Positions 14,632 to 22,553 of a stretch of 25,009 bases of DNA are shown piece after piece. This DNA is from a virus. A model generated the notes under the pieces. The model was not told where the DNA came from. It saw only the letters and a program-made list of their open reading frames with translations, and did not search any database. The translations under genes and the position numbers were made by a program. Numbering within the stretch: position 1 is the stretch's first letter; the number at the start of each line of letters is the position of its first letter. Location of the stretch: positions 1 through 25,009 of the IMG/VR virus record IMGVR_UViG_3300044985_000354; one strand, 5' to 3'.

Positions 14632-14966
14632 TACCAGGCCTCTATGTGGAAAACGCCACCGCCCCTGATTGCGATCCCTCCCTCAAAGCGATCCCAGTAA
14701 ACCTGGGCCTCGCCTGAGGGAATGAAGCCATGGACAGTGACTCCATCGAACGAAATCTCACAGTCAGCCGTCAAACACCGGACCCGGATGGAGTTGGACC
14801 ACCCTTGCTCTGGCTCAGCTACATCCTTGGGATCTGGACGCTCAAAGGCGAACGAATTCGTGGCGAATGCGCCATCAGCCGTCCCTGTCGCATAGAACCG
14901 CAGGGACTTGCGGTTCGTCGGATTCTCGGCTGGAAATGCTGGGGGTAGTACGCCGGGGCTGGGCAT
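14631..14966 (-). CDS. Putative small virion protein (paralogue of the 220-aa gene)
   Basis: This 111-aa protein is a compact version of its downstream neighbour: 102 residues of a beta-rich domain followed directly by GVFHIEAW. The fold looks like a single beta-sandwich, with alternating hydrophobic residues in SIRVRCLTADCEISFDGVTVHG and a Gly-rich end (EGGIAIRGGG). ATG 14966 has AGGAG eight bases upstream. Tandem duplication in the head module between holin and portal suggests a repeated surface or accessory component. No named family is recognised. Confidence 0.6.
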   Translation of the reverse strand: MPSPGVLPPAFPAENPTNRKSLRFYATGTADGAFATNSFAFERPDPKDVAEPEQGWSNSIRVRCLTADCEISFDGVTVHGFIPSGEAQVYWDRFEGGIAIRGGGVFHIEAW

Positions 14967-14976
14967 GGATTAGCTC

Positions 14977-15351
14977 CTATGAGGCCGGAAGGGCCTTCTC
15001 TTTGGCGCCATCGAACAGCTTCGCCTCCACAAGCATGGCCAGCTCCTTCGCAGCCTTCTCGTCAAGCTTGAGAGCCTTCAGCTGTGCGTTGACGAATTTC
15101 ATCGTGTCGTCCAGCTTCTTCTCGCCGGGCGTTTTATCGCCGCCCTTCTTGATGGCCGCAAGACTCTTGTGCTCAGCCGCCTTGATACCTTTCAGGACGA
15201 GAGCGTCGACCTTGTCCTCGTAGACAAGAACTGCGGTGAGGTTCCACTTCTTGGCCATCATGTTGAGGCCCTTGTTGACCAACAGCATGAGGACCGGAGT
15301 GAGTACCGTAACTGCCAGAGGAATAAGGTTTTCAGCTACTGTCTGCCACAT
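14977..15351 (-). CDS. Holin-like membrane protein (phage holin superfamily 6-like)
   Basis: This is 124 residues from ATG 15351, with AAGGAG seven bases upstream; a GTG one codon earlier is the alternative. One membrane helix is predicted at about residues 7-27 (LIPLAVTVLTPVLMLLVNKG). An amphipathic region follows with AALDALVLKGIKAAEHK-like content, then a helical tail ending AKELAMLVEAKLF. One N-terminal membrane segment, then a KGI-AAEH element and a C-terminal LVEAKL helix match the LLH/holin superfamily 6 layout. If it is a holin it would permeabilise the inner membrane at lysis. No endolysin gene lies in the window, so its partner must be elsewhere. Confidence 0.65.
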   Translation of the reverse strand: MWQTVAENLIPLAVTVLTPVLMLLVNKGLNMMAKKWNLTAVLVYEDKVDALVLKGIKAAEHKSLAAIKKGGDKTPGEKKLDDTMKFVNAQLKALKLDEKAAKELAMLVEAKLFDGAKEKALPAS

Positions 15352-15369
15352 CACTTTTCTCCTTAGGGT

Positions 15370-15651
15370 TCAGCGCCCACGCTTCACAATTACTGCGCGA
15401 CCAGACGTCTCGGGGCGCTCGACATCTTTGACTTCTTCATGCGCTGATTGGTCTCTCTCAGCCGCCGCCCGAAGATACTGCATAACGGCCCTTTGGAAAA
15501 CCGCACCAACAGAGCAATCCTCTGCACGGGCATGCCGGGACAGGATCTCATAGACAGATACAGGCACGAGAAGGAACGTAAATTCCGTCTCCCCGCCAGG
15601 ACCGAGAGCCTCTTCCGCTTGCTTCAGTGGTGTTGCTTCAACCCTTTTCAT
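15370..15651 (-). CDS. Ribbon-helix-helix-like small protein
   Basis: This is 93 residues from ATG 15651, supported by AAGGA seven bases upstream and by lying just after the previous stop; the longer frame to 15741 would overlap the upstream gene. Residues about 23-62 follow a ribbon-helix-helix pattern. A strand (EFTFLLVPVS) is followed by a helix (VYEILSRHARAE), a turn with DCS, and a second helix (VGAVFQRAVMQYLRAA). Such proteins usually dimerise and bind DNA operators. The tail is charged and disordered. It may regulate the late operon or bind phage DNA during packaging; the call is by pattern only. Confidence 0.55.
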   Translation of the reverse strand: MKRVEATPLKQAEEALGPGGETEFTFLLVPVSVYEILSRHARAEDCSVGAVFQRAVMQYLRAAAERDQSAHEEVKDVERPETSGRAVIVKRGR

Positions 15652-15667
15652 CAAATATTCCTTAGAC

Positions 15668-16447
15668 CTACGGAGCGTTCCGTCCAGCCAGTGAGCCACC
15701 GCTGCTCGGCTTGCCTCCGCCGGGCGCAGAAGATCCTCCACGCTTGGCAGCCAGCGACCCTGGATCCGTCAGGTACCACTCGATTCCCATCTCAATGAGC
15801 CTTAGCTCTGCTGCATCAATCTGCCCAGGGTGGATGCCCGCCTTCCCCATCGCCCTCAATAGAATTGAATGCTTCGGAAGAGTGGGATCCTTGTCGATGA
15901 AGTCGAGGATGTAGTTCCATACCCTCCAGGCAGACTCAGAGCGAAAGCCAAGGCCGGGGGACTTTCTGAAGTCGTACCTGCCTCCGGCGCCGTCCTCTTC
16001 ACCGTCGACGTTGTGTGTGAATCCGGGGCCGCCTATCGTCGGGCCGCCTGCACGTATCTTGACCATTCCAAGCTGAGGAACCGAATAGCCTCCCCAGGCC
16101 GGGTTAGGAGCAGAGCTGCCCTCATTGCCAGCTCCGAAGAACTCAAGCAAGCCCATGGACTTCTTCAGCTCATGCATCACCCGTAGGCGGCTCGGAAAGG
16201 CGTGCTTGCTATCTCCCATAGGCGCGGGGGGAGGAGTGGCTCCGCCGCCATTGCCGCCTCCGCTGTCACCATTCGCTGTGCCCGGTTTGAAGGTCCTCGG
16301 GGTACCTAGGCTAGACGGAAACAGCATAGGAAACGCATACTTGTACTGCTTTTTGCGACACTTGCTACGCTTGTCGCCCTTGCGGCACGGCTTCGAGTCA
16401 GCCTCGGAGAGCGCGCCCATCACCTTTGTAAGGGCTTCGATATTCAC
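15668..16447 (-). CDS. Hypothetical Gly/Pro-rich protein downstream of terminase
   Basis: This 259-aa protein starts at GTG 16447, sharing bases with the TGA of the 98-aa gene (GTGA). An N-terminal basic segment has Cys21 and Cys30 (KPCRKGDKRSKCRKKQYKYAF). A Gly/Pro linker follows (about 53-78). A central region contains Gly-rich stretches, and a helical region spans about 165-230 (SAWRVWNYILDFIDKD, AAELRLIEMGIEWYL). A Gly/Ser-rich tail ends the protein. A structural or packaging accessory role is suggested only by context. No family is recognised. Confidence 0.55.
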   Translation of the reverse strand: MNIEALTKVMGALSEADSKPCRKGDKRSKCRKKQYKYAFPMLFPSSLGTPRTFKPGTANGDSGGGNGGGATPPPAPMGDSKHAFPSRLRVMHELKKSMGLLEFFGAGNEGSSAPNPAWGGYSVPQLGMVKIRAGGPTIGGPGFTHNVDGEEDGAGGRYDFRKSPGLGFRSESAWRVWNYILDFIDKDPTLPKHSILLRAMGKAGIHPGQIDAAELRLIEMGIEWYLTDPGSLAAKRGGSSAPGGGKPSSGGSLAGRNAP

Positions 16448-16740
16448 CTCGAACGCCTGTTCTCTCTGTCGATTTTCTTCTGCAGCTGATCCATTTGATG
16501 CAGTGTGGCGTCCATTCTCCGAAAGACTCGCCTCAGCTTCACCCGCGCGCCCTGGATATTCCCACTCATGATGGCCCTAGAGACCTGCATCATGGCAGTG
16601 CTGCTCAGCTGCATGACCTGAGCAAGTTGAGCTAGCTTGTTCTGAGGGGCCTTGTAGGCAGGGACTGGCGGTTGCCACGTCTCGTCAAGCATGGCTACAT
16701 GCTCATGGTACCCACGAATTTCACGATGAAACTTGGACAT
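16444..16740 (-). CDS. Small helical protein downstream of large terminase
   Basis: This 98-aa protein is mostly helical. It has a hydrophobic-heptad-like stretch at about 34-90 (LAQLAQVMQLSSTAMMQVSRA, then RRVFRRMDATLHQMDQLQKKI) and a basic C-terminus. The ATG at 16740 starts two bases after the terminase stop, and the stop overlaps the GTG of the following gene. No domain is recognised. It may be an oligomeric helper in packaging or assembly, but nothing in the sequence proves this. Confidence 0.6.
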   Translation of the reverse strand: MSKFHREIRGYHEHVAMLDETWQPPVPAYKAPQNKLAQLAQVMQLSSTAMMQVSRAIMSGNIQGARVKLRRVFRRMDATLHQMDQLQKKIDRENRRSR

Positions 16741-16742
16741 GT

Positions 16743-18737
16743 CTACCCCTGGATGAACGGCATCATCAGTGAATGCTCATCTGTCATCTCTCGCTGTTCG
16801 TCAACCATCGGATCCGCATGCGCTGAGAGCCCCTTCACGATACCCATCGGGGCGCCATGATACATCGTCGTCAGGGTGTACGTGATGCCCGCCAAGGCGT
16901 CGGCAACATCCTTCGACTTACCTCTCGGATGGTCAACCTTGTTCCTTACATTGTCCTTCTGGATCGTCCTCAGCTCTTCCAGTAGAGGCTCGTATTCATA
17001 GAACGAAAGCCGCCCCTCGTAAATCGCCGCCTTCGTTGTGTCGTAGGCATCCATCGGCTTGTCCACCGACAGGCGCTCCGAGGTGATGCCCTTCGAATTG
17101 AACTTCTGGATGGTTGGCGCCGAGTTGAACTGGTCCATCGTCACGAGGCCAATTGCAAACCCGTGCTTCTGGAACTGGTAAACGAGCCCTCGAATCATCC
17201 CGTGGTCGATTTCTCCACCGATGGGAGGCTTGATCCTCAGCAGGAAGTCCACCCAGATCTTCGGCGCTGGCTCGGTGTACTCCTCCTGGGTGTGCAGGTC
17301 GCGCCGAACCACCGTTTTGTACCCCGTCACGCAGCCGACAGCTACGCCCGTACTGTCTGAGTTCAATGACGGATCTATGTGGATATGCCTAGTTACTCCT
17401 GGGTGATACAGCGGCTGCCACGCCTGGAACACCTCCGCCCCGTCACGCATCTCGACCTGGTTGGCAATCGACGTCCAGCTCATCTGGCCTGGCTCGGTTT
17501 GGACCCATTCCGCTACGGTGAACGGATGCTTACGCTTTGTATCGATGCAGGGGATAATGCGGTCCCTCTGCTGGATGAACGGGGAAACGGAGGTCGTTTC
17601 GATTCCGGCGACATCTCGGATCGCGTCTTCGAGACTGTTCTCAAAGTCGTTTCGAAAGTCGATGGGGACCTCGACGATAATCATCCCCTCCTGGAGGTTT
17701 GCCCTAAGTGGTTCCACCTCTTCGGGTTCTAAGATTTTCGAAGGAACTTGGTCGTTGCCTACCAGTACATGGAAGATCTCAGACGAATACACATCCTTCT
17801 TGACGTGCCACGTCGCGTAGTCGCGCACGAATACAGTCGGGTCATTCTTGGACTCCTTGATCCGCTTGGCCGTGAAGTCCTCCTTAGTCTGCTTAGAAGA
17901 CACGACAATCATCATTCCCGGAAGCTTTCCGTGCTTCTGGAAACGTGATTTCATACGACGAACCAGCTGGTCGTATAGGAATTGAGCCCTGTCCGTGGCT
18001 CCGACTCTGTTATCGATGCTGCCCTTCTTCCGCATCGGCTGCATGAAGTTGGACTCGTCGATCATGGCCGCAAAAACGTTGAGACCCAGGGCTGCGCTGT
18101 CAGTGGACGCGCGAGCGGCAACCTGGATCTTCTTCGGAAAGATGATCTCCTTCTTCATCGACTTGAAGGGGAAGTGGTCCTTGAAGTACTGGCTCTCCCC
18201 AATCTTCGTAGCGATGTTGTCGAAGGCAACCTTGATGGCGAGGTCCTCTTTGACCGAGAGGACCACAAACGAGATGTCCGAGCCGCGACCAATACCGAGG
18301 CTGCGGTGCGGATCCCTCATGCACGACAGCTCGTAGAGCACCCGGCACGCAGCGATAGACGCAAAGAATGTCTTGCCCCAGCCAATCGAACCCGTGAGCA
18401 CCGCCTCGCGATAGCCGCCAGCGAACAGTTCCTCCATGTCCTCCAGGAGTTTCGGGTACAGGACGTCGCAGGTCTTCCCTAGGTAGTAGGGGTCCATCAC
18501 AAACGTCTCAATATCAACTGGTTGGCGAGTGTACTCTCCGTCGTTGAGAACATCGTAGATGCGAGGAGGAGGCTCCTCCATCTCGTTGAACGCGGGGTCG
18601 TCAAGCTCCTTCAGGCAAAGCATGACCGCCGCCTGCTCCTCTTCACTAAGGTGAGAAAATTCCCTCTGAATAATCTCGGCAACTTCCTGCGGGGTGCGCT
18701 CGCTTACCAGCCGACCACCGAGATCCTTGATGGCCAC
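16743..18737 (-). CDS. terL: Terminase large subunit
   Basis: This 664-aa packaging motor has an ATPase domain with Walker A GSIGWGKT at 116-123. Walker B is FAAMIDES with Asp227 and Glu228, and there is a coupling motif near VVSSKQT (278-284). The C-terminal RNase H-type nuclease domain shows acidic residues in HIHIDPSLNSDSTG (Asp455), VTMDQFNS (Asp535) and VDHPRGKSKDVADALAG (602-618). The enzyme cuts concatemeric DNA and pumps it through the portal using ATP. The GTG start at 18737 follows the previous stop by two bases, with GGAG five bases upstream of it. It follows a probable small terminase gene, as usual. Confidence 0.95.
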   Translation of the reverse strand: MAIKDLGGRLVSERTPQEVAEIIQREFSHLSEEEQAAVMLCLKELDDPAFNEMEEPPPRIYDVLNDGEYTRQPVDIETFVMDPYYLGKTCDVLYPKLLEDMEELFAGGYREAVLTGSIGWGKTFFASIAACRVLYELSCMRDPHRSLGIGRGSDISFVVLSVKEDLAIKVAFDNIATKIGESQYFKDHFPFKSMKKEIIFPKKIQVAARASTDSAALGLNVFAAMIDESNFMQPMRKKGSIDNRVGATDRAQFLYDQLVRRMKSRFQKHGKLPGMMIVVSSKQTKEDFTAKRIKESKNDPTVFVRDYATWHVKKDVYSSEIFHVLVGNDQVPSKILEPEEVEPLRANLQEGMIIVEVPIDFRNDFENSLEDAIRDVAGIETTSVSPFIQQRDRIIPCIDTKRKHPFTVAEWVQTEPGQMSWTSIANQVEMRDGAEVFQAWQPLYHPGVTRHIHIDPSLNSDSTGVAVGCVTGYKTVVRRDLHTQEEYTEPAPKIWVDFLLRIKPPIGGEIDHGMIRGLVYQFQKHGFAIGLVTMDQFNSAPTIQKFNSKGITSERLSVDKPMDAYDTTKAAIYEGRLSFYEYEPLLEELRTIQKDNVRNKVDHPRGKSKDVADALAGITYTLTTMYHGAPMGIVKGLSAHADPMVDEQREMTDEHSLMMPFIQG

Positions 18738-18739
18738 TG

Positions 18740-19492
18740 TTACTCCGACTCCGCAGCGACTGGCTCAACATCTATGACGTCCTCAACATGGACATCTATC
18801 ACCGACGTCCCCGCGACGCCCGCTGCGCCTGCCACCAGGTCTGTCGCATCAATGTCGGCCTTGGCACTCAGCGCCATCAGGGTCTCAACCATGCCTAAAA
18901 CCCGGCGCCGAGAGTCGGGGCTCGTCATAATGGCTCCCATGTTCTCGCCGTGACGGGTTGCAATCGCCATAGAGGCCTGCCCTGTGACTGACAGCTCCCC
19001 CAGCTGCCGCTTAGCCAGGCCCAGGTCCATCTTCAGAGTGGCGCTCTGCTTGAGGATCTTCATTGCCACGAAGATCTCTCGACCCGTCGTGGGGAACAGC
19101 TTGTTGATGTTCGCCTCGTTGGTGACGTCGATCTCCACGCGCTTCATCTGCATCTCGTACAGCCGCTGAAGCTCGCTTAACTCATTGAGACCATTGGACA
19201 GCTTCGTGTTCGCGTGCTTCGCAGCGATAGGGTTGCGGGTGGAAAGAACCAGCTCAGCCGGTGGGATCGACTGGCGAAACTCGTCGACCATCTTCTTGAC
19301 GTACTTAGCGCTCAGGTGCGTCAGCTCGTTCTGGTCCTCCTGGATCATCCGAACGACGTCATTCGACGACCAGCCCATCCTGATGCGCCGCTCGACCTCA
19401 TCGAAACACCTGCACTCCCTCAGCGCCGTCCCCTTCTTCTTGTTAGGGGCGTCGCGGCTAACAGGCTGAATCGTTGGACGTCTTTTACTCAT
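18740..19492 (-). CDS. Probable terminase small subunit
   Basis: This is 250 residues from ATG 19492 (MSKRRPTIQPVSRD), supported by GAGGT eight bases upstream; the frame extends to 19531 without support. Residues about 30-85 look like a helix-turn-helix-type DNA-binding region (VERRIRMGWSSNDVVRMIQED, then HLSAKYVKKMVDEFRQSI). The middle is helical and could oligomerise. The C-terminus is Ala/Val/Asp-rich and acidic (VIDVHVEDVIDVEPVAAESE). The placement immediately before the large terminase, after a gap full of palindromes, fits a small subunit that recognises the packaging site. Family identity is not certain from sequence. Confidence 0.6.
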   Translation of the reverse strand: MSKRRPTIQPVSRDAPNKKKGTALRECRCFDEVERRIRMGWSSNDVVRMIQEDQNELTHLSAKYVKKMVDEFRQSIPPAELVLSTRNPIAAKHANTKLSNGLNELSELQRLYEMQMKRVEIDVTNEANINKLFPTTGREIFVAMKILKQSATLKMDLGLAKRQLGELSVTGQASMAIATRHGENMGAIMTSPDSRRRVLGMVETLMALSAKADIDATDLVAGAAGVAGTSVIDVHVEDVIDVEPVAAESE

Positions 19493-19611
19493 GGAATTAC
19501 CTCGACAAAGAGATCTCTGCCAACGCAACAAAGCCTAACGCAGATAGGCTTTTACCTCAACAAAGCACAGCAGTGCTACAGGAGGTATCGACGAAAGTAC
19601 TTTCGTCCCAG
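19493..19611. promoter_or_regulatory. Palindrome-rich intergenic region before the terminase genes; candidate packaging or control site
   Basis: The 119-base gap between the third kinase-like gene and the small terminase gene contains four inverted repeats. These are an 18-base perfect palindrome (19590-19607, GACGAAAGTACTTTCGTC), a 5-bp hairpin (19564-19577), an 8-bp hairpin (arms 19530-19537 and 19545-19552) and a 10-base palindrome (19509-19518, AGAGATCTCT). A 14-base direct repeat with one mismatch lies at 19497-19510 and 19552-19565; the first copy includes the small terminase ribosome binding site. None of the stems has a clean U-run on the minus strand, so I do not call a terminator. 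A pac/cos-like or regulatory role is inferred from position. Confidence 0.5.
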
Positions 19612-20955
19612 CTATTGCTTCGCTTGGAGGTTCTTGGCGAAGTCGAACGCCGCACCAGTCGCCGCCGACATGATCGAGTTGACCACTTCAACGACCTTCT
19701 GGTTCCGCCCTTCACCGAAGCCGTAGCCCCGCCGCATCGGAACCAGGACGTTCCTGGTGAACTCTTCCGGCCTGGCCAGTACCGCCTCCGGATCCTCTTG
19801 CATGAACGTCATGCGAGCGAAGAACCCAGCAATACAGCGAGGGGGCACGGAGTGCTCAATCAACACCTGACCCAAGAGCAGCGCAAGCTCGTCGGTCATC
19901 CCCTCTGCTATTTGGCCAAATGTCTGGGCACATTCATCGACATACGCGTCCTGCACAAGGGCAGAGAGGTGCAGCAAATCAGCACCGTGAACCGGGACCG
20001 GCCTCGGCGAATCCTCGGTAGGCCCGGTTGCCCTCTTGCCCCAGCCGGTCAGTCTGGCCTGGATATAGGCATCCGCAGTGGCCACGGGATCGGAGAATAC
20101 TAGAGCGTTGTCGTACAGGACCAGCGCATCAGAGGTCCTGTTATAAAGGATGCTGCAGAGCAACCTGTCGACGGACCCGGTGAGGAAGTCGAACGCGATA
20201 GCTCGATAAATGCTGTGCCTGAGCCTGTCGCTGGCGCGCTCCCAGCGAGTCGCCTCATCCGCCCCCAGGGTGCCCCAGAACTCTACGAAGTTGGATGCCG
20301 AGAACGGGAGCGCCTGTAGCAAGCCGACCGTTCCGAGGCGCTCGTCAACCTCGATAGAAGGAACCCTCATCGCTGACGAGATCCTCGACCTCACCGCGTC
20401 CGAGATCAGTGGGACCAGGTTGACCTCGCGCGCAGCAACAGGAGCCACCATGTCCTCCATTCCGCAAGCCTTGGCCGCCTCGTAGGCTGCCAGCTCCCGA
20501 CGTAGGACATCGTAGTGCCCGGGGTCCAGCATGAACCGCGTGCCCCAGACCTCGTAGACATGATCGCGACCGAGACCACCGAACTTGAGCAGAGCGCTGC
20601 GTACCCGGCCATCTTTGTTCCGGTACCGAGCCCAGAACGAGGAGTTCAGACCATCTAGGTGCCTCTCCTCGACATGCTCAATCTCTGCTTTCCTGAGCAA
20701 ATCCCACAGAATTGGCTCAGGGACCGTCCATGGAGGGTCTTCACTGGAGCCGTCAATCCTGCGAGACGGCACCAACAGCACGCCGGTCTTCCGGTTGACC
20801 TTCGGGATCGCAGGCAAAGGCTCCGCCACGACAGCACTCCGCCGCGCCTCAGCCTCTCGCTGGGCATCCTTCTCGGCCTCCGTAGGTGCCGGGGGCTCGT
20901 GCGATAACGGTCCGAAGACGCTACGCAGTCGGGCTATTGGGGGTGCTACAGTCAA
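19612..20955 (-). CDS. Kinase-fold protein with degenerate active site (paralogue of the 561-aa protein)
   Basis: This 447-aa protein resembles PI3K/HipA-type atypical kinases. It has a probable ATP Lys in SALLKFGG (Lys124), a helix RRELAAYEAAKAC (152-164), a catalytic-loop-like DFLTGSVDRLLCSIL (256-270) and a metal-motif-like LVLYDNALVF (Asp282). The canonical loop is N-x-D-R-H-x-x-N; here Asp263 remains but both Asn positions are Ser (261, 268) and the His is Leu. It aligns along its length with the 561-aa protein, for example VYEVWG/VYSVWG and LGQVLIEHSVP/LGRALIEHKIP. The start is TTG 20955 with GGAGG six bases upstream (20962-20966), overlapping the previous gene by 35 bases. It may be a pseudokinase or have altered chemistry. 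Confidence 0.55.
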   Translation of the reverse strand: MTVAPPIARLRSVFGPLSHEPPAPTEAEKDAQREAEARRSAVVAEPLPAIPKVNRKTGVLLVPSRRIDGSSEDPPWTVPEPILWDLLRKAEIEHVEERHLDGLNSSFWARYRNKDGRVRSALLKFGGLGRDHVYEVWGTRFMLDPGHYDVLRRELAAYEAAKACGMEDMVAPVAAREVNLVPLISDAVRSRISSAMRVPSIEVDERLGTVGLLQALPFSASNFVEFWGTLGADEATRWERASDRLRHSIYRAIAFDFLTGSVDRLLCSILYNRTSDALVLYDNALVFSDPVATADAYIQARLTGWGKRATGPTEDSPRPVPVHGADLLHLSALVQDAYVDECAQTFGQIAEGMTDELALLLGQVLIEHSVPPRCIAGFFARMTFMQEDPEAVLARPEEFTRNVLVPMRRGYGFGEGRNQKVVEVVNSIMSAATGAAFDFAKNLQAKQ

Positions 20956-21262
20956 TCTCGGCCTCCGGCAGCAACTCTACTAGGTCAGACGCCTTGCCAA
21001 GATACTGAAAAGCAGACCTCAGGTCATCCACGACAGCCGGATACAGGGCGATATGGCTGCCTCCTACACGGCTGCAGATACTGGCCAGAGTGCCCTCCTC
21101 GACGTCCGCCTGAAGGACAGTCCCGTCCGACCGAAGGAACTTGCGCCTCACGACGCCCTCCTCCGTCTCCCAGTAGACAGCGTTTACTTTTGTGAAATCA
21201 GGCGAATAGCGAAACAGTACATTCATGGTCTTAGTACAAGGCAGCGCCCCGATATTACACAT
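20921..21262 (-). CDS. Small protein of the third kinase couplet, unknown function
   Basis: This 113-aa protein starts at ATG 21262, overlapping the stop of the kinase-like gene before it by eight bases (ATGTGTAA). A second ATG at 21226 (MNVLFRYSPDFTKV) may be the real start, as the first 12 residues look poorly ordered. The protein appears as a compact alpha/beta domain with strands such as AVYWETEEGVVRRKFL and SHIALYPAVVDDLRSAFQYL. It overlaps the TTG start of the 447-aa kinase-like gene, so the two are probably translated together. It holds the same place as the 84-aa and 171-aa proteins in the other couplets, but I see no convincing sequence similarity to them. Confidence 0.6.
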   Translation of the reverse strand: MCNIGALPCTKTMNVLFRYSPDFTKVNAVYWETEEGVVRRKFLRSDGTVLQADVEEGTLASICSRVGGSHIALYPAVVDDLRSAFQYLGKASDLVELLPEAEIDCSTPNSPTA

Positions 21263-22553
21263 TCTTCTCGTTCAGGTGTCGCCTTTCGAGGACCCCATCA
21301 ATCCCGTGAGTCATTAGCTCCCTGGCGTTAGTCTGCAGCTCTTTGGCGTCGTCGTCTGACAACCCCATGTGATGTTTGCCTTTTTCGGAATGGCCCCCCA
21401 TAGCCAACCACTGCAAGGTCTTCTGCATTCTCTCTGGGAACTCTATCGGAAGCGGCTTGCCGTCTTCGCCCTTGGGGGCGTTGGCGGTGTAGTCGAGCTT
21501 GCCGCCAGGCTGGAAGACAGAACGAAGCCCTGTCTTCCCTTTCTCCTGCCTGGTTCCCTTGGTGTGCTCCGAGGCAAATGAGAGGTCATGGTCGATCAGG
21601 ATCGGATGTCCCTCTCCGTGGATCATCACATTGTCCTCATGACCATCGCTGTTCGACTGCAGCAAGTGCATGACAAGGCCATGAACCCGGTGCTCGTGAT
21701 CAACCCCTTCCAGCTGCGCGTCCGTCGCGTCGCCAACGGTCACATGGTTGGGCTCGTGCTGAACGACGTGGGTGGCCTTGCCCGCATGGTACCTGGCCAT
21801 CCTCATCTTCTTCGGAGGGCCGACCATGTTGCCTTCCTGGTCGAAATCGCCCTCGTGAGCCAGATCGTGCTCATCTGGGTGCACGATGTCCTTGTCCGAC
21901 TTGTCCATTTGGTCGTGGTCATGAAACTTCGATTCGAAGCCAGGCAGGACCATGTGATGGGCGCCCATTGCCGCCGCAATAGAGTATGCCGCCTCGTGTC
22001 GCTTGCCCCAGTGCTCTGGCTCGTGATCGTCGGCCGCCGCCTCGTGGGGTTTGGACACGAATGAGGCCCCACCATGCATCGTCCCGTGAAAGTTCTGATT
22101 GGCTGACCGTCCGCGAAGGTGGCGTACCGCTTTCACGCCCTTCTCGTCCTTGTGGTACCCCCCGTGAAAGGCGTCATGTCTCTCGTGACCGTGAGCAAGA
22201 TCTTTCCTCGCGCGCTCCGCCAGAGAGGGCTCCTCTTCTGAGTGGTCAAACGCGTGGCGCTTGCCCTTCGGTCCAGCCACCTGCTTCTTTCGTTCAGCCT
22301 CTTGTCTGGCCGCCCTTTCCCTCCCCTTCTCTATTGCCTTCTTGTCCGCCGCAGAAGACTTGATCTTCGGCTCCTTCCTGAAGGGCACGTTGGGAGGGTC
22401 ATACGTTGGGGCCGGTTCTGATTTTGCCGCTGGCACTTTCTTCTGGAGCTTCGCGGTCTTTGGCTCCTCTTTGCCCTTGGACGAGCGCACGAGGCTCGAC
22501 AGAGATGGCGTCTGCTCTAGCAACTCAGCGGTTGAGATCCATCGCCGAACCAC
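21255..22553 (-). CDS. His-rich kinase-fold protein with intact catalytic loop
   Basis: I start it at GTG 22553, which overlaps the stop of the 84-aa gene (TAGTG) and has GGTGG nearby, giving 432 residues. Longer in-frame starts at 22610 and 22685 overlap that gene. A disordered Lys-rich stretch (about 20-95) precedes a kinase-like domain. Its features are GASFVSKPHE (Lys168), helix HEAAYSIAAAMGAHH (186-200), catalytic loop QSNSDGHEDNVM (Asn301, Asp303, His305, Asn308) and metal motif PILIDHDLSF (Asp321). This fits PI3K/HipA-type atypical kinases. It is unusually rich in His and Asp between the lobes. Substrate unknown. Of the three kinase-like genes it alone keeps all expected catalytic residues. 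Confidence 0.6.
   Translation of the reverse strand: MVRRWISTAELLEQTPSLSSLVRSSKGKEEPKTAKLQKKVPAAKSEPAPTYDPPNVPFRKEPKIKSSAADKKAIEKGRERAARQEAERKKQVAGPKGKRHAFDHSEEEPSLAERARKDLAHGHERHDAFHGGYHKDEKGVKAVRHLRGRSANQNFHGTMHGGASFVSKPHEAAADDHEPEHWGKRHEAAYSIAAAMGAHHMVLPGFESKFHDHDQMDKSDKDIVHPDEHDLAHEGDFDQEGNMVGPPKKMRMARYHAGKATHVVQHEPNHVTVGDATDAQLEGVDHEHRVHGLVMHLLQSNSDGHEDNVMIHGEGHPILIDHDLSFASEHTKGTRQEKGKTGLRSVFQPGGKLDYTANAPKGEDGKPLPIEFPERMQKTLQWLAMGGHSEKGKHHMGLSDDDAKELQTNARELMTHGIDGVLERRHLNEKNV

Noticed and set aside
19530-19552. Hairpin as a rho-independent terminator before the small terminase gene
   Set aside because: The 8-bp stem is followed on the minus strand by TGTTGCG rather than a U-run, so it does not meet the terminator pattern; kept as part of the palindrome cluster.
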